Part shown: one piece after another, positions 32,711 to 40,871 of the stretch
How positions within the stretch are numbered: position 1 is the first letter of the stretch
How the letters are laid out: the number at the start of each line of letters is the position of its first letter
Source of the DNA: an uncultured Eggerthella sp.
GTDB lineage: Bacteria > Actinomycetota > Coriobacteriia > Coriobacteriales > Eggerthellaceae
Reading direction: 5' to 3'
DNA length: 64,000 bases
NCBI GenBank assembly: GCA_900546175.1
Contig: URBX01000001.1
Location: forward strand, 1 to 64,000
Translations under genes and position numbers: made by a program
Notes under the pieces: model-generated
What the model saw: only the letters and a program-made list of their open reading frames with translations
What the model was told of the DNA's origin: nothing
The model's database searches: none

Positions 32711-34272
32711 ACAATAAGATGAAAAGGGGAGGTTTGCTGATAAGCCTGGTTTGTGCGTTCGTCCTGTGCTTCGCATTGGTTGGCTGCGGCTCTTCCAACT
32801 CCAATGAGCCAAAGGAACTGAACGCTGGTTCCACCGCATACTTCTATGCTGAGTCCGCAGACCCTGCTAACAACTGGGATGGCTGGGAACTTCAGTACTA
32901 CGGCGTCACCGAGAACCTTCTGAAGTTAAAGGACGACTTCACCACCGAGCCTTGGCTGGCAGAGTCCTGCGAGAATGTTGACGATCTGACCTGGACCATG
33001 ACCCTCCGTGACGACGTAACCTTCTCCAACGGCGAGAAGATGACTGGCGAGTCCGTCAAGGCATGCCTGGAGCGCACCTACGAGCAGAATTCCCGTGCTG
33101 CTGAGACCTTGGCACTGGATTCCATCGAGGCTGACGGCCAGACCGTGACCTTCAAGACCAAGCAGGCTGTTCCTTCCTTCGAGAACATCATCTGCGACCC
33201 AATCTTCTCCATTTACTACACCGCTGACGGCATGGACTACGCTGCTGAAACCCCTTGCACTGGCCCATACGTTATCGATGAGTTGATCTACGAGGATCAC
33301 TGCACCCTGGTTCCAAACGAGAACTATTGGGGCGGTACTCCAAAGCTGGATAAGATCACCCTGAAGACCTTCTTCGACGATGATTCCCAGACCATGGCCA
33401 TGCAGAACGGCGAGGTTGACATTCTGGCAATGCCTGGCATGAGTTCCTACAGCACCCTCACTGGTTCCGATTACCAGGTTCTGGCCCAGAACTCCACCCG
33501 TTCTGACTTCATCCGCTTCAACATGAAGCACAAGGTTGTTGCTAACGACGCAGTTCGCTTGGCAGTTTCCTACTGCATCGATCGTGAGGGCTATGCAAAG
33601 ACCATCTGCCTTGCCACTGAAGAGGCTAACTACGGCGTATATAGCTCCCAGCTGAACTACGGCGGCACCGATGGCTTGAACGTAACCGTTACCGGCTGTG
33701 ATATTGAGGCTGCAAAGGCTGCCCTGGACGCTGCTGGTATTGTTGATTCTGACGGCGACGGCATCCGTGAGCTCGAGGATGGCACCCCTTGTGTCATCAC
33801 CCTGTACAACTGCTCCGCATATGAGCGCTTCGTGCAGCTTGCTGACGATATGCAGAACAAGCTGGCAGAGGCAGGCATCAAACTGAAGATTAAGACTGTT
33901 GATTACTGGCTGGAAGACAAGGAGACCTACGACAACGATGATCCTGACATGACCATCGACTCCTATGGTGTTGCTCCTACCGGCGATGCAGGCTACTTCG
34001 CATCCATGTGCTTCAAGTCCGACGGCTCCAACAACTTCGGCAGCTACAGCAACCCAGAGGTTGACTCTCTGATTACCAAGCTCGAGAACACCTTCGACGC
34101 TGATGAGCGCACCTCCATCATTAAGGAGATTTCCCAGAAGGTACTGGATGATAACGCCTACATCTTCTTCTCCACTTCCACCACCTCCTACATTGCCAAC
34201 ACCAAGGTTAAGGATGTGGCTGTGGCTCCTTCCGAGTACTACTTCATCACCAAGGACACCACCGTTGAGTAA
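32707..34272 (+). CDS. ABC transporter solute-binding lipoprotein (SBP_bac_5, nickel/peptide type)
   Basis: A 521-aa lipoprotein. A signal peptide ends in lipobox ALVGC with Cys near residue 28. The mature part is a family 5 binding protein: ENLLKLKDDFTTEPWLAESC, a DDVTFSNGEKMTGESVKACLERT segment, and PCTGPYVIDELI. Family members bind peptides, nickel-ligand complexes, haem or opines. The binding pocket cannot be read by eye. The start codon overlaps the upstream stop (ATGA). Codon use is very strongly C-ending, which suggests high expression or foreign origin. Confidence 0.9.
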   Translation: MNNKMKRGGLLISLVCAFVLCFALVGCGSSNSNEPKELNAGSTAYFYAESADPANNWDGWELQYYGVTENLLKLKDDFTTEPWLAESCENVDDLTWTMTLRDDVTFSNGEKMTGESVKACLERTYEQNSRAAETLALDSIEADGQTVTFKTKQAVPSFENIICDPIFSIYYTADGMDYAAETPCTGPYVIDELIYEDHCTLVPNENYWGGTPKLDKITLKTFFDDDSQTMAMQNGEVDILAMPGMSSYSTLTGSDYQVLAQNSTRSDFIRFNMKHKVVANDAVRLAVSYCIDREGYAKTICLATEEANYGVYSSQLNYGGTDGLNVTVTGCDIEAAKAALDAAGIVDSDGDGIRELEDGTPCVITLYNCSAYERFVQLADDMQNKLAEAGIKLKIKTVDYWLEDKETYDNDDPDMTIDSYGVAPTGDAGYFASMCFKSDGSNNFGSYSNPEVDSLITKLENTFDADERTSIIKEISQKVLDDNAYIFFSTSTTSYIANTKVKDVAVAPSEYYFITKDTTVE

Positions 34273-35062
34273 TTTCACGGAACATATCCTGTCGTTTGAG
34301 CATCTGGACGTGGCACGCGGTCGCGTCCAGGTGATCCGCGATTTGTCCTTCTCCTTGGGTCGTGGAGAGATTCTCGGCCTGGTGGGAGAGAGCGGCTCCG
34401 GTAAGACCACCACGCTCCGAACAGCGGTTGGATTGCTGGGCGCTGGCGGACGCATTACGGGCGGTTCTCTCATCTTCGACGGCCAGGATATTGCGAAAAT
34501 GACCCCTGAAGCTGTATCCGCCCTCCGCGGCGCAGGAATGTCCTACGTATTTCAAGATCCGAATGCCTCCCTTGACCCTTTGGCTACCATTGAGTCTCAA
34601 TTCGATGAATGCGTAAACTGCCACCGCGCTCTGCGCCGCGAAGAGCTGACTCAGCTAGAACACAGTCTGTTGCGCTCGTTGGGCTTTGACGACCCTGAGC
34701 GCGTGCTGAGATCTTATCCCCATAACCTGTCTGGTGGCATGGCCCAACGCGTGATCTTGGCCTTCGCCCTGGCTTGCGAGCCAAAAGTCCTGCTGGCTGA
34801 TGAGCCCACCAGTGCATTGGACGTGGTGAGCCAGGCTGACGTCATCGCGCAGCTGAAGCGCATTCGTGACGAGCGCGGCGTTTCCATCTTGATAGTCAGT
34901 CATAACCTGACCGTCATGGCAGAGCTAGCGGACCGCATTGGCGTCATGAAGGATGGCCGGCTGGTAGAACTTGGTCCAACTAAGCAGGTGCTTCACGCGC
35001 CACAGAATCCGTATACTAAGGAGCTCATCGCCTCCGTTCCCCGTATGGTTAGGAGGTCCTGA
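34265..35062 (+). CDS. ABC transporter ATP-binding protein (NikD/DppD type)
   Basis: A protein of about 265 aa: Walker A GESGSGKTT, Q-loop in VFQDPNASLDPL, signature LSGGMAQRV, Walker B VLLADEPTSALD, H-loop IVSHNLT. The start is assigned to TTG 34265, which overlaps the last codons of the binding-protein gene by 8 nt and has AAGGA 8 nt upstream. No ATG is available before the Walker A motif in this frame. The ortholog-typical C-terminal extension after NPYTKELIASVP is short. Confidence 0.85.
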   Translation: MSNFTEHILSFEHLDVARGRVQVIRDLSFSLGRGEILGLVGESGSGKTTTLRTAVGLLGAGGRITGGSLIFDGQDIAKMTPEAVSALRGAGMSYVFQDPNASLDPLATIESQFDECVNCHRALRREELTQLEHSLLRSLGFDDPERVLRSYPHNLSGGMAQRVILAFALACEPKVLLADEPTSALDVVSQADVIAQLKRIRDERGVSILIVSHNLTVMAELADRIGVMKDGRLVELGPTKQVLHAPQNPYTKELIASVPRMVRRS

Positions 35063-35874
35063 TGTCCCAGCCGTTGAACGAATTTCGGTTAGATCGCACC
35101 GAGCTGCTTGCGGTCTCCGATGTACGTAAGGTCTTTATTATCAAGAGCTCCAAGCATGTGGCCCTTGATGGTGTGTCCATTCATGTTTCTGCTGGCGAAC
35201 GTGTTGCTCTTGTGGGTTCCAGCGGCTCCGGCAAGTCTACCTTAGCCAACGTGATTCTGGGCTTGGAGCGCGCTGATGCGGGCAACGTGAAATATGACGG
35301 CGTTGACTTGCAGGCGGGCCTCAAGCATTCCAAGCGCGATGCGACCGTGCGTCGCAAGTTGCTGGAGATGCAGATGGTGTTCCAGAGCCCTGCTGCTTCA
35401 TTCTTACCTCGCATGAAGGTGTCCGAGGGCATCATGGAGGGCCTGGCGTATCGCGAGGGCTTCGACAGGCGCAAGGCCGAGGGCTTGGTGCTTGAGATGA
35501 TGGAGCGTGTCCAGCTGCCTGCGTCTTACGCGAACAAAAAGGTGTGTGAGCTTTCTGGTGGCGAATGCCAGCGCGCAGCCATTGCTCGCGCCCTCGTTTC
35601 CCATCCACGCCTTCTGGTTTGCGATGAGCCGACCAGCTCCTTAGATGTGACCGTGCAGGCGAAGATCATGGCGCTGCTCGACGAGCTTTGCGCTGAGACG
35701 AATGCTGCCTGTCTGTTCGTCAGCCATGATCTGACCCTGGTCAGCGGCTTCTGTCAGCGTGCTTACGTGATGGATGCGGGCAAGGTTGTCGAAGAAGGAG
35801 TTCCTGCGGATATCTTCGAGCATCCTGCGTCCGAGATGGGCAAGTGCCTCGCTTCCGCTATCATCGAGCTGTAA
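35062..35874 (+). CDS. ABC transporter ATP-binding protein (NikE/DppF type)
   Basis: A 270-aa ATPase: Walker A GSSGSGKST, Q-loop in VFQSPAASFLPR, signature LSGGECQRAAIARAL, Walker B LLVCDEPTSSLD, H-loop FVSHDLT. It pairs with the ATPase upstream, whose stop overlaps its ATG by one base. It completes the five-component importer. The set of one lipoprotein, two permeases and two ATPases is the full nickel/peptide-type complement. Confidence 0.9.
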   Translation: MSQPLNEFRLDRTELLAVSDVRKVFIIKSSKHVALDGVSIHVSAGERVALVGSSGSGKSTLANVILGLERADAGNVKYDGVDLQAGLKHSKRDATVRRKLLEMQMVFQSPAASFLPRMKVSEGIMEGLAYREGFDRRKAEGLVLEMMERVQLPASYANKKVCELSGGECQRAAIARALVSHPRLLVCDEPTSSLDVTVQAKIMALLDELCAETNAACLFVSHDLTLVSGFCQRAYVMDAGKVVEEGVPADIFEHPASEMGKCLASAIIEL

Positions 35875-36221
35875 GGCCTTCTTGCTCGGCTTGATGGCCG
35901 AACTGCGTGAGCTAGGAGGAGTGGAGTACGGAATCGCAAAGGCGAGTGCCGTCATCCGCATCCAATTGTCTGGAGGGGAATTTGTGGGGATGTTGCGTGT
36001 GCGGACAGAGCGACGACGGCCGCGCCACAGTCCCGCGGCGCCTGAGCGGCTTTTGGCCAGAGGGGTTCCAAGGAGAGGAGGCGCGGAACGCTTCCCTTGG
36101 CCGCACCTAAATATCGTCCTTAGTGCCTGGACTGGCTGTGTGGCTACGCTTATCGACATGTGCAACGTCGGCCATTTTGGAGGGAATAAGATTATTGAAG
36201 GATGGGAATGAAGAGGTTTCG
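35875..36221 (+). other. Noncoding or decayed stretch after the ABC operon
   Basis: A 347-bp GC-rich region without a convincing gene. One plus-strand frame (ATG at about 35893, after no clear ribosome-binding site) reads MAELRELGGVEYGIAKAS then VIRIQLSGGEFVGMLRVRTE before turning into arginine/proline-rich noise. That could be a truncated gene start. I do not recognise it. The last 45 bases hold GGAGGG and AGAGG sites serving the next gene. Confidence 0.35.
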
Positions 36222-36683
36222 ATGAATGAAATTAACACTCTTTGGTTCGAGTACAACGCAGCCAAGAATAGGATTCAGGAAGCGTTGGGAAGAACGGCGA
36301 ATATCCTTGGTGAGTACGCCGAGGCTTTGGTCGCTGAGGCATATCACGGTGAGGTTCTTCCGACTGCCCACAAGTCCGCCGATGTCCTTCTGCCCGACGG
36401 AAGGACGATTCAGGTGAAGGCTCGGACCATTAAAGCGGGAGAGTCCTCGTTGTTGAGTGCTATGAGATCTTGGGACTTTGATTTGCTGGTCGTTTTGCTG
36501 TTCGACGAGACCGGTAAGCTGCTGTGGGCGGGGGAGCTGACCGCTGAGGCGGCTCAGGGAATTAGCAGATTCCAGAAACATACGAACAGTTACCAGATCT
36601 GGACTAATTCGAAGCTATTCGACGAGTCTGTCTCGAAAGACGTTAGGAGCATGTTCCCCAAGGAGCTCCTTGCAGACAGCTGA
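36222..36683 (+). CDS. Small PD-(D/E)XK-like protein of unknown role
   Basis: A 153-aa protein. A helix with GEYAEALVAEAY (30-41) is followed by SADVLLPDG (52-60) and TIQVKAR (62-68). Glu31 or Glu34, Asp54 and the Gln64-Val-Lys66 pair match the acid-D-QxK core of PD-(D/E)XK nuclease folds, as in DUF6998-like proteins. The remainder (DFDLLVVLLFDETGKLLWAGEL) fits the alpha/beta fold. It could be a restriction- or repair-type nuclease or an inactive relative. The ATG at 36222 has AGAGG 6 nt upstream. It has its own strong terminator and sits at the right end of the island. Confidence 0.6.
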   Translation: MNEINTLWFEYNAAKNRIQEALGRTANILGEYAEALVAEAYHGEVLPTAHKSADVLLPDGRTIQVKARTIKAGESSLLSAMRSWDFDLLVVLLFDETGKLLWAGELTAEAAQGISRFQKHTNSYQIWTNSKLFDESVSKDVRSMFPKELLADS

Positions 36684-36718
36684 TAAGCATTTATGTATTT
36701 GCGTGAGGCTTTGTAATG

Positions 36719-36760
36719 AATCGTCTCATTGGGAAATCGTCCCAATGAGACGATTTTTGT
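36719..36760 (+). terminator. Strong terminator at the right end of the island
   Basis: A perfect 16-bp stem: AATCGTCTCATTGGGA (36719-36734) pairs with TCCCAATGAGACGATT (36740-36755) around a 5-nt loop, and is followed by TTTTTG. It ends the PD-(D/E)XK-like transcript. Confidence 0.9.
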
Positions 36761-36842
36761 TTGTCTGGAGGGGTGGTTATCCGGTGATTTCAGGGCTCGT
36801 TTGAAGGCTGGATTAAGGCGCTTTTCTGCCTAGATTTTTAAT

Positions 36843-37097
36843 ATGCGCAAAGGGGTTTTCGCCAATACGTTTTCATATAGGCGTTTGACCTGGGGTTATT
36901 TAATTTGTTTTTTCGTCTTGGCTAAAGAGGTGTCCGTGATTGGCCCTAGGCCAATCACGGAAGATGAGCTGGAGTGGTATTCCGATAAGCACAAGGCGTA
37001 TCTAGTTAGCGTTCCTCAGGGTATCACTGGCTGGTGGCAGGTTTTGCTATCCTTGCTCGCTTTTTCTACTATTTGCAGCTACTTCTTCACAAGATAA
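36843..37097 (+). pseudogene. Remnant of an initiating sugar transferase (WbaP/PglC family)
   Basis: The frame contains VSVIGPRPITEDELEWY and then LVSVPQGITGWWQV, matching the conserved C-terminal core of polyprenyl-phosphate sugar-1-phosphate transferases (GPRP, PGITG, WQV). The catalytic N-terminal part and the membrane helix are missing. After WWQV the frame runs into unrelated hydrophobic sequence. It is a decayed exopolysaccharide or capsule gene immediately right of the island. Confidence 0.75.
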
Positions 37098-37125
37098 TAG
37101 CAAGGTAAAGGCTGTTTTTTTCTGA

Positions 37126-37275
37126 AAAGGTACGATTGCCGCAATTGGACTTTCGGTGCTGTATGCAAGCTTTGATGAATTCCATCAGCTTTTCGTTGGG
37201 GGCCGTAGCGGGCAGTTTTCTGACGTAATCATAGATACTGCAGGATCCATAACTGGAATTCTAATAGCATCCTAA
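37126..37275 (+). pseudogene. Remnant of a VanZ-family gene
   Basis: The open frame after a TGA at 37123 reads IAAIGLSVLYASFDEFHQLF then VGGRSGQFSDVIIDTAGS and ends at TAA 37273-37275. DEFHQ, GR-G and D-x-x-IDT-G are hallmark VanZ motifs. Only the C-terminal half is left and no start codon is available. Together with the sugar transferase remnant it suggests a lost cell-envelope polysaccharide cluster. Confidence 0.75.
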
Positions 37276-37961
37276 GTTTGTTTCTTTAGAACACGCCGAG
37301 CTCGTAAGTGATGGTAATCTTTAGGTTGTTTGTCTTGTTTTGAGCGATTGCCATGCTTGCTGATAATCAACTCATATCTAATAATTGCAATCAACATTTG
37401 CTATGAATAATTGTTATCTGAAACGCATAAAAAGGTCCAAAAAATGTCCGGACTCTCTTTGTTTGCGATAACTTTCGCAATTAACCTTCTGATTAGAGAA
37501 GAAGATTCCATATCTCTACTTCCATCAATTAGCATTAGCGGAAGTAGAGTATTTGAGCAAATTTGTAGCTGGCTCGGGTTAATTGTCATCCATAGAGCTT
37601 CAAATTATGGATATGACCTGCATTTTTGCTCTGTCTCTGACAGTTATACACGATTTCCTCCGAAAACTATGGCACTGAGTCTTGCAAAACTTAGTGCAAT
37701 GTGAATTTTTGGTCTTTACGTGTTGATCGGGTCCTACTTTTTTGAAAAAATCTCGTTATCTATCTAGTACCTTTTAGCTTTTTTAATAATGGCATGTTCG
37801 ATGATGTTCTGATTTCATCAGAACATCATCAATTTCTATTCGTTCCGCTCTTAGACCAGCTTTGAGCTGTTGTCTGAAATGAAAACCCCTCTTCCCTATT
37901 GAACTATTCGTTAGGAAGAGGGGTTCTAGACACTGAATAAAACAAATGAGAAACGTTTGTT
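37276..37961. other. Noncoding stretch right of the decayed genes
   Basis: A 686-bp AT-rich region. I see no gene I would support; a 97-codon open frame at 37411 has no family resemblance or ribosome-binding site. Hairpins are CTCTACTTCC (37514-37523) with GGAAGTAGAG (37540-37549), GATGATGTTCTGAT (37800-37813) with its exact complement (37817-37830), and the terminator at 37884-37925. Confidence 0.5.
37882..37925 (-). terminator. Terminator of the MPQTG surface-protein gene
   Basis: AACCCCTCTTCC (37884-37895) pairs with GGAAGAGGGGTT (37914-37925). Read on the minus strand the stem is followed by TTTC. It lies 37 bp beyond the stop of the surface-protein gene. Confidence 0.75.
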
Positions 37962-39191
37962 TTATGCGCGCTTGCGTAAGCGAGTAAACGCCAAAACGGC
38001 TGCAGCAACAGCACAAGCAACACCTGTTGTTATCGCAAAGATGCCCGCATTATCGCCGGTCTGAGGCATGATGGAAGCACTTGCGGTAGTTGTTAAGGAA
38101 GTGCCTGTAGAATCAAATGCGCCTGGGGTAATTGCAGGTTTATCTGCAACAATAGTTACATCGGCGCTAATTTCATCACTACTGTAATCAGTAATTACTT
38201 CTTTAGCAGTTCCAATGGTTTGGCCTTTTAGGATATAGACCCTATTATCACCATCGGGTAAAAATGCATTTTGAATCAAGAAATCACAAATCTGTGTGCC
38301 TTCTGGTGTTTGGATTTTACTGTTTGTGATTGCTATACTTCCACCTGCAAGATCCGCTGCTTCTGAAGTTTGAGGTAAATAGGCCAGATTTTCAGACCAA
38401 ATGGCAGCATGAATGGCATCAATTGCAACATTAGAACCATCAATAGTGATACTTGCTGGAATATTCCCAAAATATGTTTGCGCCAGTATTCCAATACTCT
38501 CACCTACTGCATCACCATCAGCTGAACTGTTATGTTTAATCTTGATGTCGGAATCTTTGATGGCAATATTTCCACCTTTAGAATGGAGATCCATTGCATA
38601 TATGCCCGTTATATTATTTTTTGCTACTCCTTCAATTGCAACTACTGCATTATTAATTGCAATGTTTCCGTTTGTATAAATACCATTAACATATCCAGAA
38701 TCAGATCCATCAGTAGTAACACCAAGGTTAACGCCCTCAATATTTAAATTACCATCACCTACATAGATACCATCAAATCCAGCCTTGACGGAGAGTGTTC
38801 CATCACCAGAAATAGAAAGGTTTCCATAGCTAACCGCAATACCATCTTGGTAAGGATTGTTGTGCAAGTCCGTCCATTCAGGACAACCGTTCTCGTATGT
38901 AACGGTATTATCTCCAGTAACTTGAATGTTCAAATCTCCCTTCGCAACAATCTCACCGCCTTTATAACCGTTGAGGTTCAGGTTATCCTGGTCTACCCAT
39001 TCCCATCCGTTGCCTTTGTTGCCAACTTGCTGTTTGGCATCCTCAATCCAAAGATAATCGGCAGCAAGTGCGACAGTTGGACACATGAGTGTGGTTGCCA
39101 GCATAACGCTCAAAGCGCCAGCTGCTACTTTGTAAGGTAAATGGAAACGATTTGGGTTTTGCGCTGCATGAGCGCCAGCCTTTGATTTCAT
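37962..39191 (-). CDS. Cell-wall-anchored surface protein (MPQTG motif)
   Basis: A protein of about 409 aa. A signal peptide ends near VALAADYLW. A repetitive beta-solenoid-like body contains recurring short strands (GNLSISGDGTLSVKAG, GNLNIEGVNLGVTTDG, GNIAIKDSDIKIK), like carbohydrate-binding DUF4353-type surface proteins. MPQTGDNAG, a hydrophobic helix and RLRKRA form a sortase signal with Met in place of Leu. The ATG at 39191 follows AAGGGGG; an upstream in-frame codon at 39218 has no site. It stands alone with its own terminator. Anchoring by a housekeeping sortase, not the pilus sortase, is likely. Confidence 0.8.
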   Translation of the reverse strand: MKSKAGAHAAQNPNRFHLPYKVAAGALSVMLATTLMCPTVALAADYLWIEDAKQQVGNKGNGWEWVDQDNLNLNGYKGGEIVAKGDLNIQVTGDNTVTYENGCPEWTDLHNNPYQDGIAVSYGNLSISGDGTLSVKAGFDGIYVGDGNLNIEGVNLGVTTDGSDSGYVNGIYTNGNIAINNAVVAIEGVAKNNITGIYAMDLHSKGGNIAIKDSDIKIKHNSSADGDAVGESIGILAQTYFGNIPASITIDGSNVAIDAIHAAIWSENLAYLPQTSEAADLAGGSIAITNSKIQTPEGTQICDFLIQNAFLPDGDNRVYILKGQTIGTAKEVITDYSSDEISADVTIVADKPAITPGAFDSTGTSLTTTASASIMPQTGDNAGIFAITTGVACAVAAAVLAFTRLRKRA

Positions 39192-39450
39192 GGCTAACCC
39201 CCTTACTGTGAAAAACACTGATAATCACTAATTGTAGCAGTGCTCGCGCACACTGCTGAAAACAAAAAGAAAGTACCCGATTATTTGAATTCAGAACTAG
39301 ATGTAAGTCAGTAACAAATATAAGTTTTACTATTGGAAAAAGTGTCAGTTCTTACGTGTTACTTTTTCAATATCGCATGCAAGTGTCTTTTCTTTCGCTT
39401 CACCAAAAAGAACGCCTCGAGGTCGGTGTTTCGCTAAACATTTAACGCAA

Positions 39451-40551
39451 CTATTTCTTCCGACCTACCAAAGAGCCCAGAAGGCCTCCCGCTGTTTTCG
39501 CAGCACCAAAAGCAGTAGAACCTGCCGCTTGAGCACCACTAGCAATAGCAGCGCTTGCGCTTTTAACACCTTCAGCAATAGTTACACCTGCGGTTTGTGC
39601 ATCTTCTGTAAGAGCCGTTTTCATATCTTGAGCTTTTTCAACAAAGCCATCCCTAGTAGTTTCTAGAAAACCTTCAGGTGCGCCATCTACTTCATTCTCA
39701 ACATCAATACCAGAAGTCGGCAATGCTCTCAGGTATTTTCTGAGTCTCTCGGCACTAGGTTTGAACGTAGCATAAGTAAGAGTTCCAGAAACCACACCAC
39801 CAACAACAGGAACAACTTTGCTTACTGTTTTGGCAAACGTTTGCTTTGTAAGATTAATACCTAAGACTCGCAGTACACTTTTCATGATGGGATAAAAAGT
39901 TGTTTTTGTTAGAGCTTGACGCTCGATTGTTTTTGCCACTCCTTTTTGAGCAACATTTGTAGCAAACTTCGTTATTCCATTTGCTGCACCACCAATTTCT
40001 AGCATGACACCCATAAGGACAACAAGCTCCATAAGTGTCGCATCATCTACTTCATCACCTTCGTTTAAGAACGACTGCCAACCGTAAAGATATGCTAGCT
40101 TTTGTTCCACCCTCATTACATGTGCGAAATATTGAGCCAAATCAGCTGGAACAGTTCCCGCAAGAGCTACGCCACCTGGTACTCCCGCAATAAAAGAAAG
40201 CCCTGCACATTTTCGCGTTTCCAAATCAATAGCAGCAGACGCAATTTTGTCTAGAACTTGAGGAGATATTCCTACTTCGATTGGAGTTCTCTCAACTGCC
40301 AAATTGGCATCTATATCAGGTGCATATCGCTTAATTTCCGAACGTAAGAATTTTCCTCTATCAATCTTTACGGCCTTAAGCGATGCAGCAGCTTTTATAA
40401 TACGCAGTGCAAATTCTTCTGCTTCAGCTTCGGAACAATCTGTTGGCTTTTCAATATCAGCTGTTGCTATGATAGCCTCATTTTCGAGTTCAATAATTTC
40501 AGCCTTGCCCTCAACACTGATTGAATCATTGTCAGTGAATTGTATTTGCAT
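39451..40551 (-). CDS. EcsC-family protein
   Basis: A 366-aa protein whose middle part (about 100-270) matches the EcsC family of Bacillus: GVPGGVALAGTVPADLAQYFAHVMRV, then LAYLYGWQSFLNEGDE, followed by amphipathic helices. EcsC is a poorly characterised peripheral membrane protein of the Ecs transporter locus in Bacillus. No ecsAB genes are present here. The C-terminus is rich in Ala/Gly/Lys and ends in GRKK. GGGGGATGAG precedes the ATG. Confidence 0.75.
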   Translation of the reverse strand: MQIQFTDNDSISVEGKAEIIELENEAIIATADIEKPTDCSEAEAEEFALRIIKAAASLKAVKIDRGKFLRSEIKRYAPDIDANLAVERTPIEVGISPQVLDKIASAAIDLETRKCAGLSFIAGVPGGVALAGTVPADLAQYFAHVMRVEQKLAYLYGWQSFLNEGDEVDDATLMELVVLMGVMLEIGGAANGITKFATNVAQKGVAKTIERQALTKTTFYPIMKSVLRVLGINLTKQTFAKTVSKVVPVVGGVVSGTLTYATFKPSAERLRKYLRALPTSGIDVENEVDGAPEGFLETTRDGFVEKAQDMKTALTEDAQTAGVTIAEGVKSASAAIASGAQAAGSTAFGAAKTAGGLLGSLVGRKK

Positions 40552-40612
40552 CTCATCCCCCTCATAGTTGAATCTATGTCTAGTTCTCCCTCTGCAGTAT
40601 GAGTCTTTAGAA

Positions 40613-40642
40613 ATAAAACCCCACGTCAGGTGGAAGTTTTAT
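40613..40642 (-). terminator. Probable terminator hairpin
   Basis: ATAAAAC (40613-40619) pairs with GTTTTAT (40636-40642), and an inner CAC pairs with GTG. It lies about 90 bp beyond the decayed transporter tail and the DUF5714-like gene on the minus strand. Confidence 0.45.
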
Positions 40643-40730
40643 GTAGTCAAAAAATATACCATACTTTCATCTTGCCTTATGCCAACGGATGTCTAACACG
40701 TGTTTTGTAGTTAAACAGGGTTTCGTATGG

Positions 40731-40868
40731 TTAATCTTCCGAACATTCATGTTCAATTTCGAGTCTGCGCTTACGCGCTGATTTGTACGACAGGTAAAAA
40801 GCAGGCATGCATAGAATGGTAATTAGAGATCCCATGATAGCGGCTATGATAGCGTCGAGTGTCTTACC
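40731..40868 (-). pseudogene. C-terminal remnant of a membrane transporter
   Basis: Directly after the TAA of the next gene and in the same frame, the minus strand reads SGKTLDAIIAAIMGSLITIL, then CMPAFYLSYKSARKRR, and ends in a charged tail with stop at 40731-40733. The last-helix-plus-charged-tail pattern resembles the C-terminus of RND/MMPL-type permeases. There is no start codon or ribosome-binding site. A tetR gene lies upstream, so a TetR-controlled efflux pump may have been lost here. Confidence 0.4.
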
Positions 40869-40871
40869 GCT

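Noticed and set aside
32926..34473. Long open frame (515 codons) on the minus strand opposite the binding-protein gene
   Set aside because: It is a shadow of the strongly C-ending codon bias of the real gene. The real gene has a signal peptide, lipobox and family motifs.
35774..36211. 145-codon frame overlapping the end of the second ATPase gene
   Set aside because: Most of it overlaps the real gene in another frame, and the remainder turns into Arg/Pro-rich sequence. Kept only as a possible decayed stretch.
37411..37704. 97-codon plus-strand ORF
   Set aside because: It has no ribosome-binding site, no family resemblance, and contains a hairpin. It is probably chance in AT-rich noncoding DNA.
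40735..40755. GAAC/GTTC symmetry in the transporter remnant
   Set aside because: The spacing is 6 nt, not 4, and it lies in decayed coding sequence, not a promoter.
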